A stretch of 64,000 nucleotides of DNA, taken from positions 4,073,017 through 4,137,016 of the forward strand of contig NC_053414.1 of the NCBI RefSeq assembly GCF_016859285.1, written 5' to 3'. This document shows positions 1 through 13,587 of the stretch, piece after piece. Position 1 is the first letter of the stretch. The number at the start of each line of letters is the position of its first letter. The notes under the pieces were generated by a model. The model worked only from the letters and a program-made list of their open reading frames with translations. It was not told the DNA's origin and did not search any database. Made by a program: the position numbers and the translations under genes. This stretch comes from Xiphias gladius. Lineage: Eukaryota; Chordata; Actinopteri; Istiophoriformes; Xiphiidae.

Positions 1-1081
1 GACCGGGTCTCATCGGGCCTCGTCTGTGACCTCAGAGCGCTGTCCATAACTCATGTGATTGGGTGGCCACTTGCCACCATGGCTAGCTACGTAACCACGG
101 CCCCGACAGAAACCACCTGAAGAAAACATACAGGAGTTAACGCTTCTAGCACGAGTACCCCGAACCATACAAACGCCTCACCAGCAGTAAACGCACCTGT
201 CAGAGCGTCAAAGCCAAATAACAGTGTTAATCATAACAATTCGATAAAAGGTGCTTTTAATCACTTTAAGCTACAGTCTTCGCTGTTAAACTACGCCACT
301 GCCGTAATAATTTGAATTATATCAGCAACTAAACACCACTGAATTTACTGCACTGAAAAAGTCCATTTCAAGTTGTGCATTTTAGAAAGTTTTATTTGGT
401 GTATTTATGTATTTTAGTGTTTTCAAATTCAGGTGGAAAATTGACGTGCCTAATATTCAGGAGCTATTTTCAAGTTGTTCTGTTTCGATGATTCCAATTC
501 AGATCAAAAAATTCAAGTCAAGTCAAGCTTTGACCCTTAAAAGTCAAAAAAACTTAAAAACTTGAGCCTGAATGGAGAAACAACAGTTTCCACCGCATCC
601 ACATTTTACACCTGATCTCGCATTTCAAAAACTCTCGTCTTTGCAAATTTGTTTTATTTGATTTCTCCATGAGAAAATTAAAGGCAGCAGACCAACTAAG
701 CTCATCTATAAATCATTTTTTAAAGGTTGAACACACTGACTCTGTCACTTACCACTTCCAGTTTTGATGATTTCGTGATTTTAACTCCTTCTGATCAGTC
801 ACGGTTGGATAAACCCTCGGGGGTCCCGACACACATTCGGCCTCCGGACGGTTCTTGTTGATTTTTTTTGATTGAGACGTCAACGTGGACACAACAATAC
901 GAATATTTTTTTTCCTGCTGAATTCCCAGAATCCACTGCAGAGCTGCCGCTGTGGGGCCTCAGAGCTCGCGAAGGCAGATACAAAAGCAATTTAGCCCCA
1001 TCTTTATTCTGCTTAACAATACCAGCAGAGAAAACTAATTAGGTACATTTCACCCATTTCCATGTTAATGTTTTGTTTGTT

Positions 1082-1105
1082 GCCATTGTTTGACGAGACA
1101 ATGGC
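1082..1105. promoter_or_regulatory. Palindromic pair of SOX-type motifs
   Basis: GCCATTGT and ACAATGGC face each other exactly (8 of 8) across an 8-bp spacer. CATTGT/ACAATG is the SOX recognition core. The flanks (about 960-1170) lack repeats and look like regulatory DNA. Confidence 0.4.
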
Positions 1106-3948
1106 CAGAGATTCTAAAGGAGTCCCAATAACAGTGTCCTAATGGGAGTCCATTCACAGCCGTTAGCCCAGAAGCCGCCCGCCTCCCTCCTGCCCGTCCC
1201 TCAGGGATGGAGGTAATCTGAGGCCGGTCTGAGGGTTAGGACAAAAAGCCGGTTGCGACACACGAAGACACACTGAGAGAGAGCAAAAGCTCAGCTTCGG
1301 TCTCGCAGGGACGAGTGAGAGAAGATTGAGCTTCTGAGGTATTGATAGGACTGACTTCGCCTGTCTGTTTCTGTTTCTGCCTAATACAGCAGTCGCTGTA
1401 ATGAGCAGGGACTATCCGTGCTACCCGTTGATAGCCCCGCGGCAACATTCGACAGACGTAGCGTAGGCGTTCGCGCCGCGTTGTGTTTGAGTTATACTCC
1501 CCACGGTGTAATATGGGAAGTACATGTCTGGTATAGACAGATCAGGGGATTACTGGCGTTCGGTGGCTGCAGTGAGGAGTGGGTCTGCAGCGGAGAAGGC
1601 TTTGCCGGATGTGTGTTAATACAAAAGGAGAAGTGTACTCAGCCTTTCCCCAACCTGCTTCAGTAGCTTGTAGGCTAAAACACCAGCGGCCCAAGCTGAC
1701 CAATCACAGACCAGGGGTTAATTTAATGTCGCGGTCGTGGTTAACATTAGGGCGGGACCCCAGGGGAAGAGCCTAAAGCAGTACGACGCCTTCTAAAAGT
1801 GACAAACTGCGAACCGACAGGAATAAGTTTGCATGTCTTTGTCCTTCTTCTTCCTCCGTTACTGTGAGGACCTGTTGGACCACAAGAATGAGGACATTTT
1901 TGAAATTTGACGACATTTTGACCAGTCCTCACACCATTAAAGGGGGTTAAGATTTTGTTTTAGGTTAAAGAATAAAACCGGAAATATTCTATATTTTACT
2001 TATTGCGATAGATGTATGTTGCTATGTTTCTGTCCACCTCAGTACAACAAAGGTGAATGACTTTCGTTCATAGCACTGACAGGTGACCGAACAAGGCTGC
2101 CACTTTGGAAAGTTTGGGAACGTAGCACTTGGGCGTGCAAAAGTAACTGTTGAGATCTCTGAACCCGGTGCTAGAAATAGGTCCCACTGGGTGACAGGCT
2201 GCAGCTTCAGAGAAATCGGAAGCCCACGCTGAAGAACTAAAAAATCCAGTTTGGTGTCAGATCATCGGCAATCGAATCAAGCTCACAAAGTTATTCACAT
2301 ACAAGGACAGTTCCATCATGTAAGAGGTGAATGACTGAACTCTAATATTCAGTAAATGCTAAGTTTTGAGTATGTCTGTCTGTAGGTAAACTAGTGTCAT
2401 AATCTGTCAAACACACATCTGCTTTTATGCAAAACGTGACGAAAGGTTCTTACATCCTGTTATGTGTCCACGCTCTGAGTGGGGACGTTTCCCCTGTTAC
2501 CTTGTTATTTAAAGGTAAAGTCATTACCATATGTACATAGTGTAGACAAGTAAAATGTCGCCAACAAGTCTAACTTTTTATTTAGACTTAAGTTAAAAGT
2601 TAATAATAAAGTTAAAGCGGCAGGTTACCAGCAGGGTCACACGGGAACAATGGAACATCATTAATATCCACTACGACTTTAATTTTCAAATATCGACGGA
2701 TCCTGGATCAGGCTTCGTTCGCTTCCCTCTCGTTGCGCTTCTCCCAAAGTTCGGCGTAGGTCAGCGGTGAAGAAGAGGAAGCAGGACTGTTGACGAAGTC
2801 GGGGGAAAAAAAAACGATCCAAACTCAACCTCCACTTACTATTCTTTTCCAGGGCTTTCAGCCATGTTGCACTGTGGATGGTGTTTGATCAAAGGTTGGA
2901 TTCAGTTTTAAGCCAACACAAACAAAAAGGCCTAAAAGTCCTGTGGATGGGGTCATGGACCACAACGCACCATCCGTCATCCATTAAGCTCCGTTCACTG
3001 ATGAAGACCATGTAATATGCTGCAGCAAACGCAGAAATCGAGAAAGTTAAGTTTAAAGGTTCATTCTTGACCTTGGAAACACCAGTTGTCAAAACAATCT
3101 CGCCCGAAGGTCCATTTAGTGACTGTTCTGGAGCTTTTATGTGATTATATCACACGATCTTCATCAACAGATGAAGTTTCCTCAGCCTTAAAGCCAACAT
3201 GGATGGCGTGTTCCTAAAATGCTCAGAAACAAAATAATTTAAAAAATGTGTGCACCAACAATGTCATCACAACTGAGGAACCTGCATCTGCGGATTAAGA
3301 TCATGTGATATGATTGAAAGGTCCAGAACGCTGGAGATACTAAATGGACTGACAAAGGAGATCTGTTTGAGGCTTCTCAGATGCAAAAATAATCTATTTA
3401 TGTCGTGTGAAAAAAAGGGACCTAATGTGAGAAAGTGTGACAATAAAGTAAATGTTTGGTCACTGGACCATCGTCAGCTCCTCCTTTGACCAAAATGTTC
3501 ACGTTTTTGGCACATTTTTTTTCACAGTGTCACCATTTGTTCAGGAAATAAATTGATTTGTTGCCTCTTGCGCTTTTTTTTCTTCTTTTGTCTGAGTGCA
3601 GGTGATTTTTATCTGAAATGTGGCTGTTGATTTTGGCTACATGCACCTGACACCGTCTGTTAAAAAGCCTTGGTTCAAGAGAGCCCACCCCGTCACAAAT
3701 GGTCATCAGTGCGAGGTATCAAGAAGGCGTCAGTTTTGGCACAGCACATGGGTATCGTATTGGTAGAACCCATCGATCCTGTATGAATGTTGGAAGGTAG
3801 CGTTTCACCTCTTTCACACTTCACAGCAGAAACGCTCTTCTTTTGGAGCGTTTATTGCCCTTTAGCCTGTCGAGCGTCGAGGTGTCAGCCATGTTAAAAA
3901 TGGTTGAAGCCGCAGAGCTAATGAGGTGCTAATCCTGAGCTGCTGCTG

Positions 3949-3974
3949 CACACACACACAAACAAACGCACGAC

Positions 3975-4005
<31 letters not shown>

Positions 4006-4031
4006 GCGCGCACACACACACATACACACAC
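3949..4031. repeat. (CA)n compound microsatellite
   Basis: CA repeats interrupted by aacaaacg, tgtgcgcg and cata. Reading frames across it are artefacts. Confidence 0.93.
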
Positions 4032-4489
4032 CCTCCTCCACCCTACAGAGGCTGAACACACAGGGCGAGCTGCAGAGAGAGACACATACACGTGGCTTAT
4101 CGCTTCTCTCCAGACAGCCGCCCCAGATCAGTCAACGTGCCGCGCGATCGATGCATCTGATAAGGAATTAAGACAGAAACTAAACTGTACGCGCTATCGG
4201 GGAACTCGGTACATGGCCTAATTATGATGCGGAGTGTGTGTGAGAGGATGATACGGCAGGACTGGAGTGGTGCGAGGCTGCAGGAGGGCTGGGCACGAGG
4301 GAGGTGGGGGTCCTGTTGAGACCAAGTTTGCATGCTAGAGGGAGCAGTTTGAAAAGTGAGAACTACAATACCCAGAAATACTCAAGAGTGACGTCAGTAA
4401 ACTGCACATAACAACACGATGCTCGTGGCCGTGATGGGCTACACCAAAGGAGAACAAAGAGACGAGGACAGAGAAAGATGTGATGTTGG

Positions 4490-4820
4490 ATAGTCCAGGT
4501 TTCTGAGGTTCCAGCTGTTTAACGGATTTCCATAGAGTTTTGTAAAGACATTCGTGCTCCCCAGAGGATGGATTCTACTGACTGTTGGTGAGCCCCTGAC
4601 CATTAGGTCAAAATGTTCACTTATCCTGTGAAATATTTCTGCAACTATTGGATGGATTATCATTCGCATCAGGTCCAAATTTTAATTAGTCCCATACTTT
4701 ATTTAATAACAAATACCGGCAAAACTAATGACGCTCCCATCAGCCTCAGCTTTACTTTGATTTTTGTGCCAATTAGCAAATGTTAGCATGCTACCACGCA
4801 TGCTAACATTTGCATGTTAC
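4490..4820 (+). repeat. Dispersed 'ttagcatgctaac' repeat, copy 1
   Basis: It contains ggatttccatagagttttgt, ccccagaggatgga, cccctgaccattaggtcaaa, ctattggatggatt and cccatcagcctcagc, ending in 'aattagcaaatgttagcatgctac'. The same order of blocks recurs at about 21990-22480. This is a family I know from percomorph genomes; it has no coding capacity. Confidence 0.75.
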
Positions 4821-6447
4821 CTTGACACACGTGACATTGACATATCTGACCTTGGAGAGGTAAGTGGGGAAGGGTTTCCAAAGCCATCTGACAATCTGCC
4901 AAGCAGTTTGGATGAAGTAGAAAGCAGGGATTCAGATTTGAGTAAGAGATTAACGAGTTTAAAGGCTTGTCAGATGCCAGAATATTGCAAAAGAGTTTGT
5001 TATACTCACAGACAGGATTTTACAAGTATTTACAACTATATTTTACAAGCAACTACTTAATCTTTGGCCACAAGGATCACGAGATGAACAGTAGAAATAT
5101 AGCAAAACACACCGATGTGCTGAATGGTGTCCTTTTGTCTTGCGGTTCAACTTTTTTGCTGTATGACCCGGCTTTGTTTATTTGGAACCTTTTCCTTGTG
5201 CTGGACAGACTGACTCCATTCACATGAATGAAAGGAATAAGTTTTCCCACACGTGGCTACAGTCGGTCAGGACACGGCTTTAAAGAGCCACTAGGATGGC
5301 TCTAGACTTTTCATCTGGTTTATATAGCTGTGACCAAGACCCTTCTCACTGCAGATGCAGATTAATATCCAGACTGAATCGCCAGGTCGTTTCATTTCTT
5401 TAATTCAGCCTGACGTCTTGTTCATGTGAGCCGCTTTTGTTACTGGGAACGGGCGGTTATCTTGTTTTTGTTTCGTAGTGACATATACCTCCTGCCGATG
5501 TCGTTTTCAGTCAAGACAAAAGCTGCAGAAGGGGTCGGCCGGAGGCAGTCACCTTAACGTTTTTCACGACGAGCAGATGTTAATTTGTTAATTTAAGACT
5601 CGCTGTTTTGTACGTCGGCGTTTGCCTGCATTTTTGTGGCCGTTTCTGTGTCGCAGTTTTTCATGGCTGTAGCTAAGTTGTCGGCTACTGTCTGTAACCA
5701 GGCTAATGCAGAGGCCTAATAATTAAATAGTCCAGGTGTGTGGCGAAGCAAAGCGTAATTGATACTGTCCTTTTTCTTATGTTATTGCTCTGAGTTTCAA
5801 CCAGGGCAAAACCTGGCGCATGACTGTTTTCGTTTTTCAGTCTCAACTCCAAGTCAACTCTCAAGTCCTCATTTCTGTGACTTAAGGCCAAATTATCCTT
5901 GGAATTATGTTCCCACTGGACGATTCTGTGGCCATTTATTTGTGTTCAAGTGTTCAGTCAGTGCTAATGCAGAGAGTAGTGCGACTAATATGTAGTGAAA
6001 AAAAATAAAAAAATACAAGCTACAATCATTTTCCATTTCACATAAAACCTCTGATCTCAACAGGGCACCTATCCAATAAACAATATAATTCGTCCAAAAA
6101 TACATTACGTCCAGCTATCACCCACCATGAGGAAAAGGTCAAAGCAAGAGACCAAATCTTTCCCACGTCCACGTCCAGCAGTTGTCCCAGCGGTGCAGCG
6201 GACGGACCGGACGCTCAGCTCCGCCTGACGGTGCGACCGTCAGCTGAGGCGAAGGAGTCTGTCTGTCCGACCCACCAGACTCCAGCTCTGGGAGAGAAAC
6301 CCCTTTGATCTGCCGTCAAACTGCTTCATGAACACCAACTGACGGGGCGGCACGAAACACCCCGATGCCCAGCCTGCATGGCCCCCGGGTCCCCAGCAGA
6401 AGTATGTGCTTTCATTTAGGGCAGATTCCATAACACAGAGAGAACTG

Positions 6448-6542
6448 GGGGGGGGGGGGTCTACTTCCCTCAAAAAAACTTTGTGCCTCTCTCTGATTTA
6501 CTGCGTTGGTCTTATGTCTTATTTTTTTCGGGGGGGGGGGGG
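6448..6542. repeat. Paired G-runs
   Basis: Two G runs of about twelve bases, each followed by tct, roughly 80 bp apart. They could form G-quadruplexes or reflect a local duplication. Confidence 0.6.
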
Positions 6543-9481
6543 TCTAATTTTGCATTTATTTGCAGCAATTCCATTGCTTTACATTTTGCATTTCTTTATC
6601 TGGCCACAACTTGGTTGTCAAAGGTTTCACACTGTTCACGTAACTGGGACATGATGTTTGTAGGCAACATGAGAAACCTGGTTACTCATTCCGCCGTGTT
6701 TTTAAAAAACAGCATCAGCTTCTTGGATAGTTTGTATCATCACAGATTCAGGCGTCCCCACAGCTGTTGAGGGTGAACCAAGGTTGGTTCATATTTCGGA
6801 GCACTTACCGCTCTGCTTGATTTGCAAATTCGGGATACTACAAAAACCCGGTCATAACCGGGATGTTACTGTTCACTGGAGGTTCAGTCTGAATCCAGGG
6901 AGAAGTTCACCTAAAATTTTTGTCGTTTTTACATTTACAGCGCAGACCAGTACAGTACAGTAGAAAAAGAAGACATTAAATACATTGTTCTCCACCATTC
7001 CTGGATACATCGAAACACCACCAATCTCATCTCATGACAACCCTGGTAAACGGCTGCAGTTTGCAAACGTAACAACTAACGTGGACGTTATGAAGACCAA
7101 AAGAACGAGCCACCTTGAGACCGGTGACTTATTTCCCGAGGAAGAAAATGTCTGACATGCCCAACAAGTAAAGTACAGTTCAGACCAGAGGACATATCGG
7201 AAGCAGGTTCGTCAAGTTAGCAAATGAGCGAGTTAGAATGGAGTGGTTCTACCCAGTGGAAGTGCAGTCTTCATGAGACTGAGAAGTAAAAAGTGTATTT
7301 CACCATATTTTGGTGAAAATGAGACAGTTGGGAACATATTGGTCATTACAGGCAGGCAGCAGAGAGGCTGATCACGTTGCAGGAGCGGTCGGTTCGAGAA
7401 ATGTTTTATGAGACATTTTGATACTTTCTTTTTTCCCCCCAGAGTGAAAACCTCAGCGGGAACCACTGGAACCAAGCGGGAGTCCGAGCTACGTCCAGTT
7501 GCGGAACTGCAGGGCTCTTACAGCCACCGTCTAAAGCCTGCAAGGTTCGAGTGTTTGATAGGCTACTCAATAGATTTTTGGGTGGAGTATCACTTTAAGG
7601 GCAGAAATTGCTTCAGTGCCTTTGAAGAGTGCAGGAGGATAATAGGGTCCTGGGTGTGTTTGTTTGTGCCCTCAACCTGATCGGCATGTGATGAGTGGGG
7701 AGGTCTGCAGGCCTAATTGGCCCCTTTAAATGGAAAAATGTCCAGCGAGCATAACGCATCGATGAGTTGGTAGCACTCCACCGCCGCCACCCCTGCTCTT
7801 TTTATCATCGCTTTATGGAAACAAACCACTCCAATTAGCGGCAGAGCAGCCATGGAAATAATAATGACCATAAATTGGATGGTCACTGGATGGATTTAAA
7901 AAGTTAACGACAAAGTATGCGATGTACTTAGAAAGTCATTTACATCTCTGGAGTTCCGCACTTTGTTGCTGTGCTGTTTCCGTCTCTGAGAGCTGGAGCT
8001 GAGTAAATTTAATATTTCAAATGTAGTGTATGAAAGGTACGGGTTCGTCCAATATGGATGGAAACATAGAGAACTCAGTAAATATCTAAAGCAGGGATGC
8101 AGGAGACTTTACAAAGAAAGATGACTCCTTTCAAGTGCAACTGAGAGTCTGGTAAAGTGGAGGAACATTAAGGTGAGGCATCTATACAATAACTGAGAAG
8201 AAATCATGTATTCTTATAAATTCATCAAATGTCTATAATCATACATTAAAACAGTTCATACCTCTCTCCTGCAGGCGCTTCCACCTGTTGTGGCTGACGA
8301 GACCTGCGCTCAGGCTGAAATTTGGCAGAGCTGTGCTGGAATTATGTGAAGTCGCCAAAGTTCACGAACCGATAGGAATGATAAAGGTAAAGGTTTTAGT
8401 AAACTGTTGGGTGTCCATTATATATAGGGACGGATGAATTAAAAGAAGCCAAGGTGACATTGACTTGTCCACGTGAAGCAGCTCCTGGAGCTTCTCTCTC
8501 CCGTGTTTTACTTTCCCCTGGCATCTTCCTCACCAACACCATTTGTATTAAAGACGGAGAGAAAAAAGCTTTCAGAGCTAATGGTCAGCTAGATAACACT
8601 TTGCCTAATTGGCATCTCAGGCTACGTCTAAATTCTGAAACTCCATTTTTGTACAAAAACGACGTCCACGCCAGGCATTTCAGATCGTTCCTGCAATTAC
8701 CGCCGTCCTCATTAAAACGCCGAGACGAGGACAAAGGAGCGCCTCCTGTTAACAAACCAGCTAAACTCCGGGAGACACAAAGTGTCTTAGTAAGGTGTTG
8801 GAGCCGCCAGAACAGCTTCAGTGCTCCTTGGCATTGATCCTGCAAGTCTCTGGAACGCTGCTGAAGGGAGGGAAAACCATTCTTCAAAGATATTCCCTCA
8901 TTTGGTGTTTTGATGATGGCGGTGCAGAGCGCCGTCTAACACATATAGTCCCGAATCTCCCATAGCATATGACTCACATCTTTTTTTTTTTAGACTCATC
9001 AAACCATTCAGTGACCCCTCCTGCCCTGTGAGGAGGAATCTGCATTCACTGAGTTTCACCGCTCGTTTATTTTCCTTTATTCTGTCGCCCATCTGCGGTG
9101 TGAGTCTCTCCTGTGTAGTGCAACCAAACTTATTATCAGCACATGAAAATGTTACTATTCCTTCGAGTGTAATAATCCCACTGAAGGCATCGGAAAAGTA
9201 GCTTGAAAGCGGTTCTGAAGGCGGAGTGAAGCAGCAGCTCGGAGGCCTGCAGGTGTCAATTTGTTTTGAAGCCGTTCGTCCAGAAAGACAAAAATGTGGC
9301 TCTTTAAAGAAGCAGACCAAAGGGGAGTCGCTGACACTTCAAAGGAGTTTCTGAGCCGTTCGCCTCCCTCCGACGGCGAGGTCACTGTCAACTCCGACGA
9401 GTCACCGCTCTGCCATTAAGTTTGGGGGAGGAGGAGGAGAGTATTTTTTCTCTCTGCTGGTCTGTGGAAGTGTTCGGAGGA

Positions 9482-9510
9482 GGTGGTGGTGGTGGTGGTG
9501 GTGGTGGTGG
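9482..9510. repeat. (GGT)n microsatellite
   Basis: About nine to ten GGT triplets, giving a spurious poly-proline frame on the minus strand. Confidence 0.9.
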
Positions 9511-10315
9511 CGGGGCGCTGTGGCTGTCGTCGGTGAAAATCAAACAGCGCCCAATTAAACTGATTCTAACATGCCAGTGATCACGAGGAGGAGGCTCACC
9601 TGGACTCTCTTCTCCTCGAGGACATGCCTGTGCCTCCGTGACTCCTGGGGCACTAATTGCCCCGACCAGAAGCCTCGGGGATGTGCTAACGGCCATTTGA
9701 GGACCTGCGGTGGATTCCCATTTCCCATTGTGACTGCTCGCAATTCGAAACTCATTTCACTAGTTACTATTTAAATGAGCAACGCCAACAAAGTGAGACT
9801 TGTGCCTATTATTTTGTAGATATGATAGACACCTTTATCCAAGTCTGTCCACAATCACTAAATGTGCTCTGTGGCGTTTTCCTGTAAAAACACAGTGTTA
9901 CGTTTACATTCTGTATTTTTCACTGAAACTTATCGAGCGTGTCTTTGAGGCCTGACAAAAGTGTCGAACGCATATCCTTCCTCTTCTCAAAACTAATTTT
10001 TCAATATTTTGAAGCCTGCCTTATTTTTAAACATGCCGACTGGTGGAATAACTCGTGGGAAGCTGTTAGCAGAAATGTGTGTTGCGTCACCATGTGCTTG
10101 TGCACAGGCCAAACAAAATCGATTAGTCCTCTACATCATTTTCAAACAAAACCCCCCAAATATTCTCTTTTTCCAGCTTCTCAGTTATGAGGATTTTGCT
10201 GCCTTTCTCTCTTTTACGTCATTCATTGAACAACTTTGGGGTTTGGACCGTTTCTCTACAAAACAAGACATTCAAAGACGTCAACTTGGGCTTTAGGAAA
10301 TGTTCATATCCTTTT

Positions 10316-10412
10316 ATTGACCGAACGATTAATCAGTTAATCGAGAAATAAAAATAATCGTCAGATTAATCGATAATGAAAATAGTCTGTTTAGTTGCAG
10401 AACTACTTCATA
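10316..10412 (+). repeat. Dispersed 'gattaatcgataatgaaaata' repeat
   Basis: Contains acgattaatcagttaatcga, gaaataaaaataatcgtcag and ttaatcgataatgaaaatag, ending gtttagttgcagaac. A diverged reverse copy appears at about 58905-59000. Confidence 0.65.
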
Positions 10413-13400
10413 GCACTACTGGTGGTGCAAAACTCCACAGGGTACCTTTAACACCATTTAAACACACTTCTAATCAGTTAAGGAAAAGCTTGTTTATGTT
10501 ATTCCTGACACCCAGGAAATTATGTCTTTTATGTATCTGTATTTTTTTATTTTTTGCAAAGTAAAATAGAATAAGATTGAAGTCACTGGGAACGGCGCTG
10601 GGCTGTGAAGAGATTCTGGCATAGTAGCAAGACTGAGTGCTGCAGGCCACATGACGCTCACTGACCTACAAAAACTCTTCTGATCCACAGTGTCACAAAC
10701 ACTTCAACTCCATTCTTTGTATTATCACAAGCCAGGTCCAGAAAAGGTTAAAAAGTCTTTATAAGTTGCTTCTTCGTAAAATATATCTGTGCTATTCGTA
10801 TGTGCGGGGGGGGGGGGTCAGGCTCTGGCTCCATACGTCCATGAAAAGAACTGGGTAGTAACTGTGGCCAGTGTTAGCCGCTGTTGTTGTTGCACAACAG
10901 ACCAAAAAAAAGGAGGCTGCATCACGAGAAAATCCAAAGCAAGAAGACAGCGGAGGCAAAATAAAGTAAAAAAAAATGAACCATTTTAGTCTTTTTTTTT
11001 TAAATTTCTTATATCAACAGCAACATTATGAAGATCTGAGGCCCAACAGAGTCGATGGTAAAACTTTGAATCAAATGAAGGTCCTCTGTTCCATCAAACA
11101 GAAACACAAATGAGAGTCATCTTTTGCTCCGAACGTCAGTCCCCTAATTACCAATTTTCTCCGAGCGGGGGGCCTTGACATCACAGAGGAGTCTATCTCT
11201 GGTGTCCGTATAGATTATAGAGCCCACCTACAGGGAGTGGCCGCCAAACAGTACAAAACAATTAACGCTACTGCACCGCAATCAAAGGCTCGCAGAGAAA
11301 ACAGTGAGCCACGCATGGCTGGAGACAGGGCTCGACGGAGAGGGAAATGAGTGTAGTCACATCAAAAAGCAGCGGAGCAGGAGTCTGATTTAGTACAAAA
11401 GGCTGCAATTAGCACGGCACATTAGGAGCACATGGCAGGGCAACTCCCTCACCGCACCTGTTTGGGACACACAGGGCCCGGCTCCGCCTGGGGTCCCGAC
11501 GCTTTACACAAACACAATGCATCGGTTGTCTACTGGTGTCCAGCGTTCAGACTTCCAAGTTTTAAGATCAGAAACGCTGAATATGGTGAGAGTTTCCTTC
11601 AGTGCAGCTCAGGTTAATACGCCACAGGAACGGCATCAAAAACACAAACTAAAGTTGACGTAACCACAAACTTAAGCTCCCACTTAATCCTATCCTACTT
11701 AAGCTCACGCCACACGGTCAAGTGGGAATCCACGACATTACTGGCCTGTGGACCACTGGGAAAAATATCAACAAAAACGGCTGAATTAATATCTGATCAA
11801 ATAACCGATTAACTGATTCTGTCTCTGACGCACGGACGTTTGACTTTCTGATGGTTCAGGAGGGGCTCAGTGTCACTGATTGGTCAAACACACGCGCAAA
11901 GAACTTGTAAACTGCTTCGTTTACGAAACCAGGACCTACTAGCAGCATCATTGGAGGCCGAGGGTCGGGGCATTTATTTCAGTTTGTTAATGTCAGGTGT
12001 GCTCCTCTGTTTGGTAGCGACTGCTTCACGGAGCTGGATTGACACCGACGGCCTCCTGGATGGAAACGCAAGAATACACAATTAAAAAAGGGCTAGAACT
12101 TGCAAACGCACCAGTATTGACTTTAAATTCTTGTCTCCGTGCACTACTAGAAAACCTAAGTGTCTCCTCCGCATAAAAGCCGTAACACATTGGGGAGCTC
12201 TGCTCCCTGAGATTACAGGGACCCTGATGGTGTCACCAGCTCTCGCACCTCGTTGCGTCACCTCTCTACCTGAACAGCAGCGCAGAACCTTCTCTCAGGT
12301 ATTATTCCCGGCACCTTAACACCAAAGTAACGCCGCTGCAATGTGTTACCCCCGATTAGACGCTAACGCCTCGTCCCCCTGGGAGGCAGAAAACAGTTAT
12401 GTTCCTTACGTCGTCAGTAATAAAACAGTACAGCCCCGCGGGCATACTTAGTCTAAAGAGCAAAATGCTGAACGGAGTAATGACTTGGGAGAACATGCGG
12501 CTCATAATGAAGGGTCATTTGCCGGTTGCCGCGGTTAACGTCAAGCACGTTATTAATTACACGTTGCTTTGAAGTCTTATCAAGTGCAGGATTAGAGAAC
12601 GTATCAGCCGGTCCGAGGAGGAGATGCGGAGACGTCGGGATTCGGGAGGGTAATCTTGTTATGACAGACAAACATCTACGACACTCCCACTCAGTTTGTT
12701 CTTTTCAAAGGAAACGCACGCACACACACACACACCAGGAAGTGTCGGCTTCAGCAGAGATGATACACACACTATGAACGACATATCACGGTTCAGGAAA
12801 TGTGTTATCTTGTTTTTGGGGGGACACATTTTTGTTGAAATATGAAATAACACAATCTAAAATAAAATCGTACCACTGGTTTGAACTTCTTTCCCACTTT
12901 CCCACGGCTCGTGGCAGGAGGCAGGATGGTGCCATTTTTTCAAACCTAAGCCAGACAAGACGGTTGACATTGGGCAGGATTGTCCCCCTTTTGCATCCAG
13001 TGCCAAGGCTTCTACAATATCTATGCAGGGCAACTAGAATATGGTTATGGCTGAGAGAAGGTGGTTACTGTATGGTGGGGGTTTGGCAGCTGAAACATTT
13101 GGTTAATGTTAGGCAAAGATGGCGGACACCGTTGATGGCAGGTCGCCAACGGGACACGATGAACTTGCGGTTTACTCCTCGCCAGCTTGGCTGCCAGCTG
13201 ATGCTGCTGTGTAATTCAGGGTAAAATAAACAGTGACGGCTGCAGGCCAGGGACAATCTAAACAGGTGATAAAGTTTTATTTTTTATTTATTCATTGAGT
13301 TATTTAATTTAAGCTGAGACCCAATGAAATTCTTCTGGATTTCTGTGTTTTATTTTTATACTCCTTAAATATTTTATTTTACCGTATTATTTATAGGGAA

Positions 13401-13550
13401 AAAATGATCAATTTGAGGCAACTAATTACCAATTTTTGAGAAAAAAGTGTCAGACGTTTAACAACCATACTATTCTGCTCTGTAGTTTTTACCCTGTGTC
13501 CTGTTTGACGGTGGTTCGTTCATTTTTTTTACTTTGCATTTTTTCTGTGT

Positions 13551-13552
<2 letters not shown>

Positions 13553-13584
<32 letters not shown>
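13553..13584. repeat. (TG)n microsatellite
   Basis: Uninterrupted TG run of about sixteen units. Confidence 0.93.

Positions 13585-13587
<3 letters not shown>

Larger units (their letters stand above)
1..4489. other. Non-coding stretch
   Basis: No exon pair, long coding-like frame or RNA gene was seen on either strand. The notable contents are the SOX palindrome near 1090 and the CA repeat at 3949. Short open frames here have neither splice partners nor recognisable domains. Confidence 0.6.

Noticed and set aside
8454..8837. 127-codon plus frame
   Set aside because: No recognisable domain or exon borders; overlapping frames on the other strand look equally random.
12802..13224. 140-codon plus frame
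   Set aside because: Composition and overlap with a similar minus frame suggest chance.
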